From contig NZ_VOHA01000002.1 in NCBI RefSeq assembly GCF_007859315.1, forward strand, positions 434,001-498,000: a stretch of DNA of 64,000 nt, written 5' to 3'. The translations under genes were made by a program, and so were the position numbers. Below are positions 40,913 to 50,984 of this stretch, piece by piece (the first letter of the stretch is position 1; each line of letters opens with the position of its first letter). The DNA comes from Reyranella sp. CPCC 100927. GTDB lineage: Bacteria > Pseudomonadota > Alphaproteobacteria > Reyranellales > Reyranellaceae. Under the pieces are notes generated by a model. The model saw nothing but the letters and a program-made list of their open reading frames with translations. It did not search any database and was not told the DNA's origin.

Positions 40913-42679
40913 ATGTCCGTACGCCCGCATCGCGATGAACCGACACCCACGATCCTGCAGGCGGCGTTGCGCCGTTGCCGACAGCAATTCGTCGGCGTCG
41001 GCCTCTTCAGCCTGGCCGTCAATCTGCTGACGCTGACAACGGCGCTCTACATGATGCAGCTGTTCGATCGCGTGCTGGCGTCGCGCAGCTTGGACACCCT
41101 GCTCTACCTCAGCCTGGTGGCGGCGCTGGCGGTTGGGTTCCAAGGGGCACTGGAGGCAGCCCGAACCCTGGTGCTCAGCCGCACCAGCGCCTGGATCGAG
41201 CATGTTGTCGGGCCGGAAGTGTTCGAGCGCGGCCTGGAGGCCCGCCTGCGCGGGGGACGCTACGGCATGGAGGGCCTGCGCGACCTCGCCACCTGCCGCG
41301 GCTTTCTCAGCAGCCCGGCGATGATGTCGCTTTACGACCTGCCCTGGGTACCGATCTATCTCGCCGTCGCCTTCCTCTTTCACCCGATCATCGGCTGGAT
41401 CGCAGCGGGGGGCGTCGCCGTCCTCTTCACCCTGACCTTGCTGACCAACCGGCTGTCCGGCGCCCACCTGAAGCGCGCCAACAGCGACGCCATGCATCTC
41501 AATCGACATACCGAAGCGGTATCGCGCAATGCTGAGGTCATCGACAGCATGGGCATGGTGCCGGCGATCAAGCGGCATTGGCAGGCCCAGGTGGCGCTGA
41601 TGGCTGCCGACCAGCAGCGCGCCGCCGACATCACCGGCATCCTGTTGGCCATCAGCAAGTTCATGCGCGTTCTGATCCAGATTGCCTGCCTGGGCGCTGG
41701 CGCCTACCTGGCGCTGCAGAACGAGATCACCGGCGGTGCCATGGTGGCCGCCTCGATCATCATGGGCCGGGCACTGGCGCCGGTGGAGCAGGTCATCGGC
41801 ACCTGGAAACAGTTCACGGCAGCCCGCCAGGGCTACCGGCGGCTGACGCTGCACCTCGGTCTGGCCCGCCTGCGCCCGGCCGGCATCCCCCTGCCCGAAC
41901 CCGACGGCCGTCTCGCGATCGATCGCGTCACCTATGCCTTCGCGGGCAGCCGCGTCTCCATGATCAAGGGCATCACGTTCACGCTGGAGCCGGGCGAGTC
42001 GCTGGCAGTGCTCGGTCCGTCGGCGGCCGGCAAGACGACCCTGGCCCGCCTTCTGGTCGGCGCGATGGAACCCTCCGTCGGCGCGGTGCGGCTTGACGGT
42101 GCCAATGTCTTCGCGTGGCCGCACGAGGATCTGGGACGGCACCTCGGCTATCTGCCGCAGGATGTCGAGCTGTTCGACGGGACGGTGCTTGCCAACATCG
42201 CCCGGTTCGACGACGCCGAACCGGCTGAAGTCATCGCCGCGGCGCAGCTCGCCGGCTGCCACGACATGATCCTGCGGCTGCCCAACGGCTACGAGACGGA
42301 GATCGGCGAGGGCGGTGCGATGCTGTCCGGCGGCCAGCGGCAGCTGGTCGGCCTGGCACGCGCCCTGTTCCGCAATCCCCGGCTGGTGGTCCTCGACGAG
42401 CCCAATGCCAACATGGATACCGAAGGCGAAATGGCGCTAATGCACGCCCTGGAAAACCTCAAGGCGCGGCAAGCCACGGTCATCATGATCACGCACCGGC
42501 CATCACTGGTGCAATCGGTCGACAAGGTCCTGGTCATGCGCGACGGCACTGCCGAGAGCTTCGGGCCGCGCGACGAGGTCATGAAGCGCCTGATCCAGCC
42601 GGTCGCCCGGCCGGCATCGGCGCCCGTCCCGTCGCGGGTCGCGCTGGCGGCGCATCGCGCCGGGCAGGGTGCATCATGA
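40913..42679 (+). CDS. type I secretion ABC transporter/ATPase (PrtD family)
   Basis: A 588-residue exporter half-transporter: six membrane helices in the N-terminal half (LFSLAVNLLTLTTALYMMQLFDRVLASRS is the PrtD-type opening) and a C-terminal ATPase with Walker A GPSAAGKTT (about residue 367), signature LSGGQRQ and Walker B LVVLDEPNANMD, whose Asn-containing form is typical of PrtD/RsaD proteins. It lacks the N-terminal C39-like domain of HlyB. With the adjacent HlyD-type adaptor and an unlinked TolC it would export the upstream giant repeat protein. Confidence 0.9.
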   Translation: MSVRPHRDEPTPTILQAALRRCRQQFVGVGLFSLAVNLLTLTTALYMMQLFDRVLASRSLDTLLYLSLVAALAVGFQGALEAARTLVLSRTSAWIEHVVGPEVFERGLEARLRGGRYGMEGLRDLATCRGFLSSPAMMSLYDLPWVPIYLAVAFLFHPIIGWIAAGGVAVLFTLTLLTNRLSGAHLKRANSDAMHLNRHTEAVSRNAEVIDSMGMVPAIKRHWQAQVALMAADQQRAADITGILLAISKFMRVLIQIACLGAGAYLALQNEITGGAMVAASIIMGRALAPVEQVIGTWKQFTAARQGYRRLTLHLGLARLRPAGIPLPEPDGRLAIDRVTYAFAGSRVSMIKGITFTLEPGESLAVLGPSAAGKTTLARLLVGAMEPSVGAVRLDGANVFAWPHEDLGRHLGYLPQDVELFDGTVLANIARFDDAEPAEVIAAAQLAGCHDMILRLPNGYETEIGEGGAMLSGGQRQLVGLARALFRNPRLVVLDEPNANMDTEGEMALMHALENLKARQATVIMITHRPSLVQSVDKVLVMRDGTAESFGPRDEVMKRLIQPVARPASAPVPSRVALAAHRAGQGAS

Positions 42680-43995
42680 GACCGTCGAAGACCCGCATCA
42701 TGATCGACGGCCGGCCGTCGACCCGCTTGCCGATGCTGATCGGCACGGGCGCCATCCTGTTGTTTGCCGCCACGTTCGGGGCTTGGAGCTCGGTGGCGCC
42801 GCTGGCGTCGGCTGCCCTCGCGCCCGGCGCCATCAAGGCCGAGGGCAGCCGGCGCACCGTGCAGCACCTGGAAGGCGGCATCGTGCGCGAGCTTCTGGTG
42901 CGCGACGGCGACCGGGTGGAAGCCGGCCAGGTGCTAGCGCGCCTGGATGACGTCGCCAGCGTTGCTCAGCATGCCGCCCTGAAATCGCAGCGCATCGCGA
43001 TCAAGGCGCAGCAGGCGCGGCTGGCGGCCGAATTCGCGGGGCTGCGCGAGATCACCTGGCCCGACGAGATCGGGCGGGAGAAGCACGACCCGCGCGTGGC
43101 CGACGCCATCGCCGCCCAGACTGCGCTGTTCATCAGCCGCCGTACGGCGTTGGAAAGCCAGCTCAAGGTCCTCGCCGAGCGCATCGAACAGGCCAATGCC
43201 ACCATCACCAGCGCGCAGGCGCAGATCAAGTCACAGAGCGAGCAGGTCGAACTGCTGCGCAGCGAGATCGCGATCGTGGCCGAGGTGGTGCGGATGGGCC
43301 TGGAAAAGAAGGCGCGCCTGCTCAGCCTCCAGCGCCAGGAGGCAGCGCTGGTCGGCAACCGCGGTGATCTGGAAGCGCAGATCGCCCGTGGCGAAGCGAG
43401 CATCGCGGAGAACCGCGCCCAGATGAGATCGCTGCGCGACCAGCAGATCAACGATGTCGCCAGCGAGCTGACCGACGTACGCCAGAAGCTGATCGAGGCC
43501 CAGGAGAAGGAAAAGCAGGCAGCCGACATCGCCGTGCGGCGCGACATCGTGGCCCCGGTCGGTGGCAGCGTACTCAACTCCCGCTTCTTCACTGTCGGCG
43601 GTGTCGTCAAGCCGGGCGACGCCGTGCTCGACATCGTGCCGGCCGACGACCGGCTGGTGGCCGAAGTGCAGGTCTCGCCCGGTGACATCGACGTCGTGCA
43701 TAGCGGACTTTCCGCGCAAGTCCGCCTGCCCGCCTTCCAGCAGCGCCTGGTACCATTCCTGACTGGCAAGGTCGTCTTCGTGTCGGCTGATGCCGTCGTC
43801 GATGATAAGGCGCAAAAATCCTTCTATCGCGCGCATATCGTGCTCAACGACGGTGAGCTGGCGCGGCTGCGCGACGTTCAGCTCACGCCGGGCATGCCCG
43901 TGGAAGGCCTGATCCTGGTCGGCGAGCGGACGTTCCTGGAGTATCTCGTACAGCCGCTGCGCGACAGCTTCGCGCGAGCTTTCCGCGAGCAATAG
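42676..43995 (+). CDS. type I secretion membrane fusion protein (HlyD/PrtE family)
   Basis: A 439-residue periplasmic adaptor. One N-terminal membrane helix (about residues 18-40) is followed by the lipoyl-like half HLEGGIVRELLVRDGDRVEAGQVLARLDD, a long coiled coil (residues about 95-290, rich in A/E/Q/K/R) and the second lipoyl/beta-barrel part RDIVAPVGGSVLNSRFFTVGG. It overlaps the ATPase gene (ATGA), so the two are translated together. A TolC-like outer-membrane partner is not in the window. Confidence 0.9.
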   Translation: MRPSKTRIMIDGRPSTRLPMLIGTGAILLFAATFGAWSSVAPLASAALAPGAIKAEGSRRTVQHLEGGIVRELLVRDGDRVEAGQVLARLDDVASVAQHAALKSQRIAIKAQQARLAAEFAGLREITWPDEIGREKHDPRVADAIAAQTALFISRRTALESQLKVLAERIEQANATITSAQAQIKSQSEQVELLRSEIAIVAEVVRMGLEKKARLLSLQRQEAALVGNRGDLEAQIARGEASIAENRAQMRSLRDQQINDVASELTDVRQKLIEAQEKEKQAADIAVRRDIVAPVGGSVLNSRFFTVGGVVKPGDAVLDIVPADDRLVAEVQVSPGDIDVVHSGLSAQVRLPAFQQRLVPFLTGKVVFVSADAVVDDKAQKSFYRAHIVLNDGELARLRDVQLTPGMPVEGLILVGERTFLEYLVQPLRDSFARAFREQ

Positions 43996-44068
43996 CCCGA
44001 TCACCCTCGACACGGTGCCGCCGCGCAAAATCGCCGGGCCCGTGTCGGCGCCGCGCCTGGCTGTTCGT

Positions 44069-44095
44069 CCTTGAGGCATTCCGAGCCTCAAGGAG
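44069..44095 (+). promoter_or_regulatory. hairpin that includes the DoxX ribosome site
   Basis: CCTTGAGGC (44069-44077) and GCCTCAAGG (44085-44093) form a perfect 9-bp stem with the loop ATTCCGA. The right arm contains most of the AGGAG ribosome site (44091-44095), eight bases before the DoxX ATG. This could restrict translation until the stem opens, or end transcription from the secretion genes. Confidence 0.5.
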
Positions 44096-44103
44096 CATCG
44101 ACC

Positions 44104-44517
44104 ATGACGACAGCAACGACGCCCCATCGCGGGCAACTCTGGACCGGCCGCGTTCTGAGCGGCCTCGTGGTCCTGTTCATGATCTTCGACGGCGGCATCA
44201 AGCTGGTGCCGCTGGGCATCGTGACGGAGACGATGGCGCAACTCGGATACCCGGCCACCGACGCGCTGGCCCGTGGCCTGGGCATCCTCCTGCTGCTGAG
44301 CACCTTGCTCTACGTCGTGCCACGGACTTCGGTCCTGGGCGCGATCCTGCTCACCGGCTATCTCGGCGGCGCCATCGCCACCCAGCTGCGGGTCGGCAAT
44401 CCCGTGTTCAGCCACCTGCTGTTCGGGCTCTATCTGGGCCTGATGGCCTGGGGCGGCCTGTACCTGCGCGATGCCCGGTTGCGCGCTCTCATCCCGCTGC
44501 GCCAGGGGCGCGACTGA
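44104..44517 (+). CDS. DoxX family membrane protein
   Basis: A 137-residue inner-membrane protein with four hydrophobic helices, the size and pattern of DoxX-like proteins: RVLSGLVVLFMIFDGGIKLV in helix 1, YPATDALARGLGILLLLSTLLYVVP in helix 2, then GAILLTGYLGGAIATQLRVGNP, the most conserved DoxX block, and a final helix. Members are linked to quinone or thiol redox chemistry, but roles vary. AGGAG lies eight bases upstream inside a hairpin. It stands between the secretion genes and groL. Confidence 0.8.
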   Translation: MTTATTPHRGQLWTGRVLSGLVVLFMIFDGGIKLVPLGIVTETMAQLGYPATDALARGLGILLLLSTLLYVVPRTSVLGAILLTGYLGGAIATQLRVGNPVFSHLLFGLYLGLMAWGGLYLRDARLRALIPLRQGRD

Positions 44518-44653
44518 CCGACCTTGCCAAGCCCCGCCATGCCACTAGAGTAACGGCTCGCTGTGTTCCGTCCGCCCGGTTGAGCGGGCGATCAATCTCC
44601 CGGCGCGACCTTTGGCGCCACGCTCGAAGCGACATGAACGGATGCTTCCGTAA

Positions 44654-46291
<1,638 letters not shown>

Positions 46292-46293
46292 GT

Positions 46294-46830
46294 CTAGCGC
46301 CGCACACGCGCCTGCAGTTTCGCCAGCGTCATCCCCTCGTCCCAGGTGAAGACGAAGGGCGCGTCCCTGCGGCTTGCCAGTCCGAAGATGTCACCGGCGA
46401 TGCTTTCGTGCGGATGGTTGATCGGGTCTCCGCCCAGGTAGAAGAAGGGTTCCCCGCAAGACCATTCATCGCCGCGCTTTTCCGATACCGGATGGGCGGC
46501 GGCACCGGGATAGCGGAAGCACAGCATCGAATGCAGGCCCCGGGCGCCAGGGCGCGGCACTTTTTCAAGCTTCCATTCGCCGATGAACAGACGCTTTTCA
46601 CCGGCGTACCAAAGAAACGCGCGGCCATCAGCGGGCGTGTAGAAGACATACTTGCTGTAATACATCCAGGTCCGATCGACCATCAGCTGCCGCCATTCTT
46701 CCAGCGGTCTGTCGGGCGGCACGAACGGTTTCGTCGGTGACGTCCAGCCATGGCCTCGCGACGAGATCGGTGATGCATACCAGCAGCCGCCCAGCGCCAG
46801 CGTGGCGATGGCCCATACGACCCGGAACAT
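46294..46830 (-). CDS. putative lipoprotein, possibly DUF995-like
   Basis: A 178-residue exported protein. The N-terminus MFRVVWAIATLALGGC looks like a short lipoprotein signal with lipobox LGGC. The body is rich in aromatic residues and glycine: RTWMYYSKYVFYTPADGRAFLWYAG, GEWKLEK, HSMLCFRYPG, WSCGEPFFYLGGDP, a pattern (W...G..F..W...G.W....LCF) reminiscent of the DUF995 family of rhizobial exported proteins. It converges on groL with only two bases between the stops. Function unknown. Confidence 0.65.
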   Translation of the reverse strand: MFRVVWAIATLALGGCWYASPISSRGHGWTSPTKPFVPPDRPLEEWRQLMVDRTWMYYSKYVFYTPADGRAFLWYAGEKRLFIGEWKLEKVPRPGARGLHSMLCFRYPGAAAHPVSEKRGDEWSCGEPFFYLGGDPINHPHESIAGDIFGLASRRDAPFVFTWDEGMTLAKLQARVRR

Positions 46831-47179
46831 GGCCTCTTCTCCCCCGCACCCAGCGGCATTACCGATTTTCAAGAGCCGACAGGCCGCTCAGTCTAGATGA
46901 ACGTCGGAATGCGTGAAGCGGGTAATTGCTCCGTAGCCGGCTGCTTCCATAACGCCAGGGCCGAGCCTGACCAAGGCCACTCCCAAACGGTAGTTTCGTA
47001 CGGCCGCGCGTCGCGCTACCGACGTAACCCGACGATCTACTGTTCGCGAGGCTTGGCAATGTCACGGCTTCTCAACATCGAAGATGCTGATGGCAGTGTG
47101 ACGTGCGAAATCGGCAAAACAAAGGCTGCGGTCACGCCATCGGTGGCCGCGGCCTCTTTCAGGGCCTGATGCGCCTGTG
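46831..47179. other. intergenic region, no clear gene
   Basis: About 350 bases between the lipoprotein start and the 3' end of the LuxR gene. A 36-codon frame from 47059 (MSRLLNIEDADGS...) has GAGG eight bases upstream, but no family or hydrophobic feature supports it. No tRNA or repeat is seen. Confidence 0.35.
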
Positions 47180-47836
47180 TCAGCAGTGCGATACGGCGAA
47201 GCTGCGCAGCACCAGGCGGACCAGGTTCGCCTGGCGTCGCGTCCCGGTCTTGTCCAGTGCGCGCTTGAGATACTCGCGGGCGCTCGACACGCCGATCCCC
47301 AGCGCCCGCGCTGCCTGCACGAGATCGGCGCCGCGCGACAGCAGCGCCGCAATGGACGCCTCGCGCGGCGTGAGCCCGTAGGCGGCACCCAGGCCGTGCG
47401 TGTCGATGCGCACCGGCGCGGCCGGATCGACGACGAACAGCGCCGCGCGCGGCGACTGGTGCGCGCCGTCGTCATCCAGTCCCGCCAGCGGAATGACCGT
47501 GACGACCAGCGGCGTCAGGCCCGACGGGCGTTCGAGATACAGGCGGTTTGGCGCCGCATTCTCGGGTGGACGCTCGGCCACCGCCATCCCGGTGACCGGA
47601 TGGGTCGTGGCGGCGATGGCGGCTTTCAGCGCCCGCGTTTCGGCCGACGACGATGCCGTCACGCCGGCACGGTCGGCCGCCAGTCCGTCATTGTCAGCCA
47701 CGATCCGCGCCGCACGCCCGTTGATGTAGGTGGGCCGCCCCATCGCATCGAGCAGGATGACACCGACGTCGAGACGATCGAGTACGGCGCCGTAGACGGT
47801 GCCAACCGCATCGAAGGCAGTCACAGTCTGCATCAT
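47180..47836 (-). CDS. LuxR-type HTH regulator with PAS-like sensor
   Basis: A 218-residue regulator. The N-terminal half (ILLDAMGRPTYINGRAARIVADNDGL) reads as a PAS-like sensor; the C-terminus is a LuxR helix-turn-helix: YGLTPREASIAALLSRGADLVQAARALGIGVSSAREYLKRALDKTGTRRQANLVRL. No phosphoreceiver or autoinducer domain is present, so it belongs to the free-standing PAS-LuxR regulators seen in alphaproteobacteria. ATG 47836 or 47833 is likely (GGGGA upstream); a TTG at 47851 would lengthen it. Divergent from the LysR gene. Confidence 0.8.
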   Translation of the reverse strand: MMQTVTAFDAVGTVYGAVLDRLDVGVILLDAMGRPTYINGRAARIVADNDGLAADRAGVTASSSAETRALKAAIAATTHPVTGMAVAERPPENAAPNRLYLERPSGLTPLVVTVIPLAGLDDDGAHQSPRAALFVVDPAAPVRIDTHGLGAAYGLTPREASIAALLSRGADLVQAARALGIGVSSAREYLKRALDKTGTRRQANLVRLVLRSFAVSHC

Positions 47837-47927
47837 GCATCCCCAGTCCAAGCGCTGTCGGCCGCCCTGCGCGGGCGTGGCACCCCATCATTTCATATAC
47901 ACAGCGGCCTGCTCGCACTTCCACGGA

Positions 47928-47944
47928 TAGCAACATTTTTGCTA
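47928..47944. promoter_or_regulatory. candidate LysR-type operator
   Basis: TAGCAA-CATTT-TTGCTA is a perfect inverted repeat with the T-N(11-15)-A look of LysR sites. It lies 74 bases before the LysR start and 92 bases before the divergent LuxR start, in an AT-rich patch. A further TTTTTGCT block occurs near 47983. Confidence 0.5.
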
Positions 47945-48017
47945 AAATTGCCACGCTCGGCCGGTTGCCGGCACGACTCCAATTTTTGCTGATCACGTCG
48001 ATAAGGAATTCTTTGAG

Positions 48018-49064
48018 ATGCACGGTCTCAACCCGGATCGGCTGCGCGCCCTCATCGCGGTGGTCGAGCTCGGCAGCTTCTCGGCGGCCGCGCGCCAGCT
48101 GAACCTGACGCAGCCCGCCGTCAGCCTGCAGATCCGCGAACTCGAGCGGCGGCTGGGTGTTGCGCTGGTCGAGCGCATGGGCACCCGGATCCGCGTGACG
48201 GCACCGGGCCAGTCGCTGGTCGAGCATGCACGCCAGATCCTGCGGGAGTGCGATACGGCCGAGGCCGCCATGCGCCGCTACCGCGGTGGCTGGGTGGGCC
48301 GCGTCCACATCGGCACGACCGCCTCGGCCCTGATCTATGAGCTGCCGCCGATCCTGCGCCGATTGCGCCACGACCACCCCGACATCGAATTGCTGATCAC
48401 CAACATGCCGACGCGCGATGCGGTCGAAGACATCATCCAGAACCGCATTGACCTGGGCCTGGTGACGCTGCCGGTCGACGATACCCACCTGCAGGTGACG
48501 CCACTGCGCTCCGGGGCATTGCACGCGATCATCCCGGCCGCCACAGCGGATATCCCCGACGTGGTCACGCCCGATTACGCGGCACGGCAGCCGCTGGTGC
48601 TGGAACACACGCGGGGTGCCGTCCACGGCCTGGTCATGCGCTGGCTGAGCAAGCAGCTGCCGCTGACGCGCACGCCCATGCACATGGGCACGATTGAAGC
48701 GATGAAGGCACTGGTCTCCCTGGGCATGGGCATGTCGATCGTGCCCGACGCCACGATCGCCGATCCCCTGCCCGACGTCGTCGTGCGACCGCTTGACCCG
48801 CCGGTCGCCTGCACGCTGGCGCTGATCGAGCATCGCCACAAGCCGGACCATGCGGCACTCGCGACCGTGCGCGACGCGTTGCTTCAGTTGCGCACGGCAC
48901 CAGCCAGCCACGACACGAAGCGTCCGAACAGGAGCACGGCCGTGGCGCTGCCGCCGGCGACGCCAGGCGTGTCACCGCTGCGGCTGCCGCGAACGCGATC
49001 GTCGCCTCCCCCGCCCGGCATGCGGACGGTCACCGGCCTGCGCAAGCCCGGCGCGATGCGATAA
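48018..49064 (+). CDS. LysR family transcriptional regulator
   Basis: A 348-residue regulator with the LysR winged helix LRALIAVVELGSFSAAARQLNLTQPAVSLQIRELERRLG and a type II binding-protein-like effector domain (VHIGTTASALIYELPPILRRL; LGLVTLPVDD; SLGMGMSIVPD). The last 45 or so residues (from the TAPASHDTKRPN region) are an extra basic, proline-rich tail not needed by the fold. The regulated genes are not obvious; the divergent LuxR gene is the nearest candidate. Confidence 0.9.
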   Translation: MHGLNPDRLRALIAVVELGSFSAAARQLNLTQPAVSLQIRELERRLGVALVERMGTRIRVTAPGQSLVEHARQILRECDTAEAAMRRYRGGWVGRVHIGTTASALIYELPPILRRLRHDHPDIELLITNMPTRDAVEDIIQNRIDLGLVTLPVDDTHLQVTPLRSGALHAIIPAATADIPDVVTPDYAARQPLVLEHTRGAVHGLVMRWLSKQLPLTRTPMHMGTIEAMKALVSLGMGMSIVPDATIADPLPDVVVRPLDPPVACTLALIEHRHKPDHAALATVRDALLQLRTAPASHDTKRPNRSTAVALPPATPGVSPLRLPRTRSSPPPPGMRTVTGLRKPGAMR

Positions 49065-49083
49065 CCCCACCACCGTGCACCAC

Positions 49084-49098
49084 ATTTCTGCTAGAAAT
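49084..49098 (+). promoter_or_regulatory. palindrome upstream of the DeoR gene
   Basis: ATTTCT-GCT-AGAAAT, a perfect 6-bp inverted repeat 68 bases before the DeoR-type start codon. It may be an autoregulatory operator. Confidence 0.35.
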
Positions 49099-49165
49099 CG
49101 CAACTTCCGATATAGGGACAGGTGGATGGAGCCACTGGATCCCACCGTGAAAGGGACGGTCCCGC

Positions 49166-49930
49166 GTGTTGGCCGAACAGCGTCAGAGCGTCATCGTCGC
49201 GATGGTCAACCAGCGTGGCTCGCTGTCGATCACCGATCTGCAGCGCAAGCTCAAGGTGTCGCGCGAAACCATCCGGCGCGACCTGGTGCTGCTGGCCGAC
49301 CGCAACGAGCTGCGCAAGACCCATGGCGGTGCCCTGGCATTGGTGCAGGGCGAGCCCGACCTTGCAGTACGCGAAGGCATCAACGCCGACGCCAAGCACA
49401 CGATCGGCCATCTCGCCGCCAGCCTGGTGCCCGATGGCGCGTCCGTGATGCTGGGCGCCGGCAGCACGGTGCAGGCGGTGGCCGATGCACTGCTCGACCG
49501 GCACAGCCTGACCATCATCACCAACGGCATTGCCGCTTCCAGCCAGTTCGCCGGCCGCAACAAGAATCGCGTCTACGTGCTGGGCGGTGAAGTGCAGACC
49601 ACCAACAATGCCGCACTGGGCCGCGATGCAACGGCGATGCTGGCGCACTATTTCGCCGATTTCGCCTTCATCGGCGCCGGCGCCATTTCGCCGACCGGCT
49701 GGCTGATGGACTACACCCGCGAGGAAGCCGAACTGTACGGCCAGATGCTGCAGTCGGCCCGCACCTCCGTGGTCGTGGCCGACCACAGCAAGTTCAACCG
49801 GCACGCACCGGTGCGCGTCACCACTTTCGACAAGATCACGCACCTGGTGACAGACCGGCGACCTGACGCACCGCTGGCCAAGGTTTTCGGCAAGCTGCCG
49901 CTGGAGGTGATGGTCGGGGGCAGCCGCTAG
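49166..49930 (+). CDS. DeoR family transcriptional regulator
   Basis: A 254-residue regulator. N-terminal winged helix MLAEQRQSVIVAMVNQRGSLSITDLQRKLKVSRETIRRDLVLLADRNEL with HGGA linker (KTHGGAL), then the sugar-phosphate-sensing domain (VMLGAGSTVQAVADAL; LTIITNGIAAS; VYVLGGEVQTTNNAALG; VVADHSKFNRHAPVRV). Such proteins respond to phosphorylated sugars or nucleosides. GTG 49166 is the start, with AAGGGA upstream. No sugar gene is adjacent, so its target is unclear. Confidence 0.9.
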   Translation: MLAEQRQSVIVAMVNQRGSLSITDLQRKLKVSRETIRRDLVLLADRNELRKTHGGALALVQGEPDLAVREGINADAKHTIGHLAASLVPDGASVMLGAGSTVQAVADALLDRHSLTIITNGIAASSQFAGRNKNRVYVLGGEVQTTNNAALGRDATAMLAHYFADFAFIGAGAISPTGWLMDYTREEAELYGQMLQSARTSVVVADHSKFNRHAPVRVTTFDKITHLVTDRRPDAPLAKVFGKLPLEVMVGGSR

Positions 49931-50025
49931 GACGCATACCGAGCAAGACTATTCCCAAATGGGAGTAGCGCCTCGGCGGCCGATCAGGATGAATCGCGGC
50001 GCCCCAACCGACACGGAAACACCCC

Positions 50026-50280
50026 ATGCGCCGCATCCCCGCCGCCCTGCTGGCGTCCCTCGCGGTCCTGGCACCCGGCAGTGCCCTGGCGATGACCTAT
50101 GTCTATTGCATCAACGACAAGATCGAAGTCGATCAGCGCACGCTCAACCAGATGAAGAGCGATCGTGGCCATTCGACCATCTGCATCATCGGGCCGAGTT
50201 TCGATTTCGGCCCCGATGCCGTGCGCTGGGTCGAGGCGAACCTGAAATCGAAGGTTGGCGGCGCCTGCTCCTGCCGCTGA
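50026..50280 (+). CDS. small exported protein, 84 aa
   Basis: A short protein with a clear Sec signal peptide (MRRIPAALLASLAVLAPGSALA) and a mature domain of about 62 residues with four cysteines: CINDK, CIIG and CSCR at the end. The cysteines suggest disulphides in the periplasm. No family recognised. Its stop overlaps the start of the next gene (TGATG), so the two are translationally coupled. Confidence 0.6.
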   Translation: MRRIPAALLASLAVLAPGSALAMTYVYCINDKIEVDQRTLNQMKSDRGHSTICIIGPSFDFGPDAVRWVEANLKSKVGGACSCR

Positions 50281-50867
50281 TGCACGCTTCCGAGGCCACG
50301 CCCTTGTCCCTGGCACACGTATTCGACGGCCCCTTCGCACCACCGTTCGACGTCGGAACGCTGCTCGATCCGGTGACGCTGGCGGACACCGGCTTTGCCA
50401 CCATCGCGCCGGATCTGGCGCGCCTGCGAATTGCGCTCGGGATCTCGGTGTTCTCGACCGCGGTATCGCCCGTGATCGAGACGATGCACGATGCCCTGCT
50501 CCAGGCCGAGGGGCGCCACGAGACGCTGGCCGGCCTGTCGCTGGGCATCGTGCTGGCGGCCGACGGCCGGTCGCCGGTCTGGATCAAGCAGCACGGCTTC
50601 GTGAAGATGTGGCCGGTCCGTCGCCATCCCCGGCACGGCCGGCAACTGCAGGGCATCTACAACACCAGTCTCATGGCGGGCATCGCGTACGGACGGCAGT
50701 TCGGCAAACTTGCCGCACGGAATCTGTTTGCCTATCTGCTGGCGCGCATGGATCCCGCCACCCGGCGGATCCACGGCGCCGACTCCCAGGCCTGGAAGGC
50801 CCGGCAATGGGAGGACTACTACCGGGCCTGCGCCAGCACGCTGAGGCGCGAGATCGACGGCCGCTAG
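50280..50867 (+). CDS. hypothetical protein coupled to the small exported protein
   Basis: A 195-residue soluble protein with no signal peptide that I do not recognise. It starts MHASEATPLSLAHVFDGPF with the ATG inside the preceding stop (TGATG). The sequence is mixed alpha/beta with WIKQHGFVKMWPVRRHPRHGRQ in the middle and YYRACASTLRREIDGR at the end. It is chosen over a longer frame beginning near 49959, whose first 107 residues are a shadow of the exported protein gene. Confidence 0.55.
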   Translation: MHASEATPLSLAHVFDGPFAPPFDVGTLLDPVTLADTGFATIAPDLARLRIALGISVFSTAVSPVIETMHDALLQAEGRHETLAGLSLGIVLAADGRSPVWIKQHGFVKMWPVRRHPRHGRQLQGIYNTSLMAGIAYGRQFGKLAARNLFAYLLARMDPATRRIHGADSQAWKARQWEDYYRACASTLRREIDGR

Positions 50868-50984
50868 CCGACATTGCCGACAACCAGGGCTATCGACGCG
50901 CCGCTCCCCGCGGCATAGAGTTTGCGTGTCCCGCGGCCGGGTATGATGCGCCGGCGGGGCGCGTCGTCCGTGGGGATCCGTCAT

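Noticed and set aside
47059-47169. 36-codon frame MSRLLNIEDADGS...
   Set aside because: Weak ribosome site only; no hydrophobic feature, family or coding bias.
49959-50279. N-terminal extension of the hypothetical protein at 50280
   Set aside because: It overlaps the signal-peptide gene in another frame and is Arg/His/Pro-rich; the TGATG-coupled start is better.
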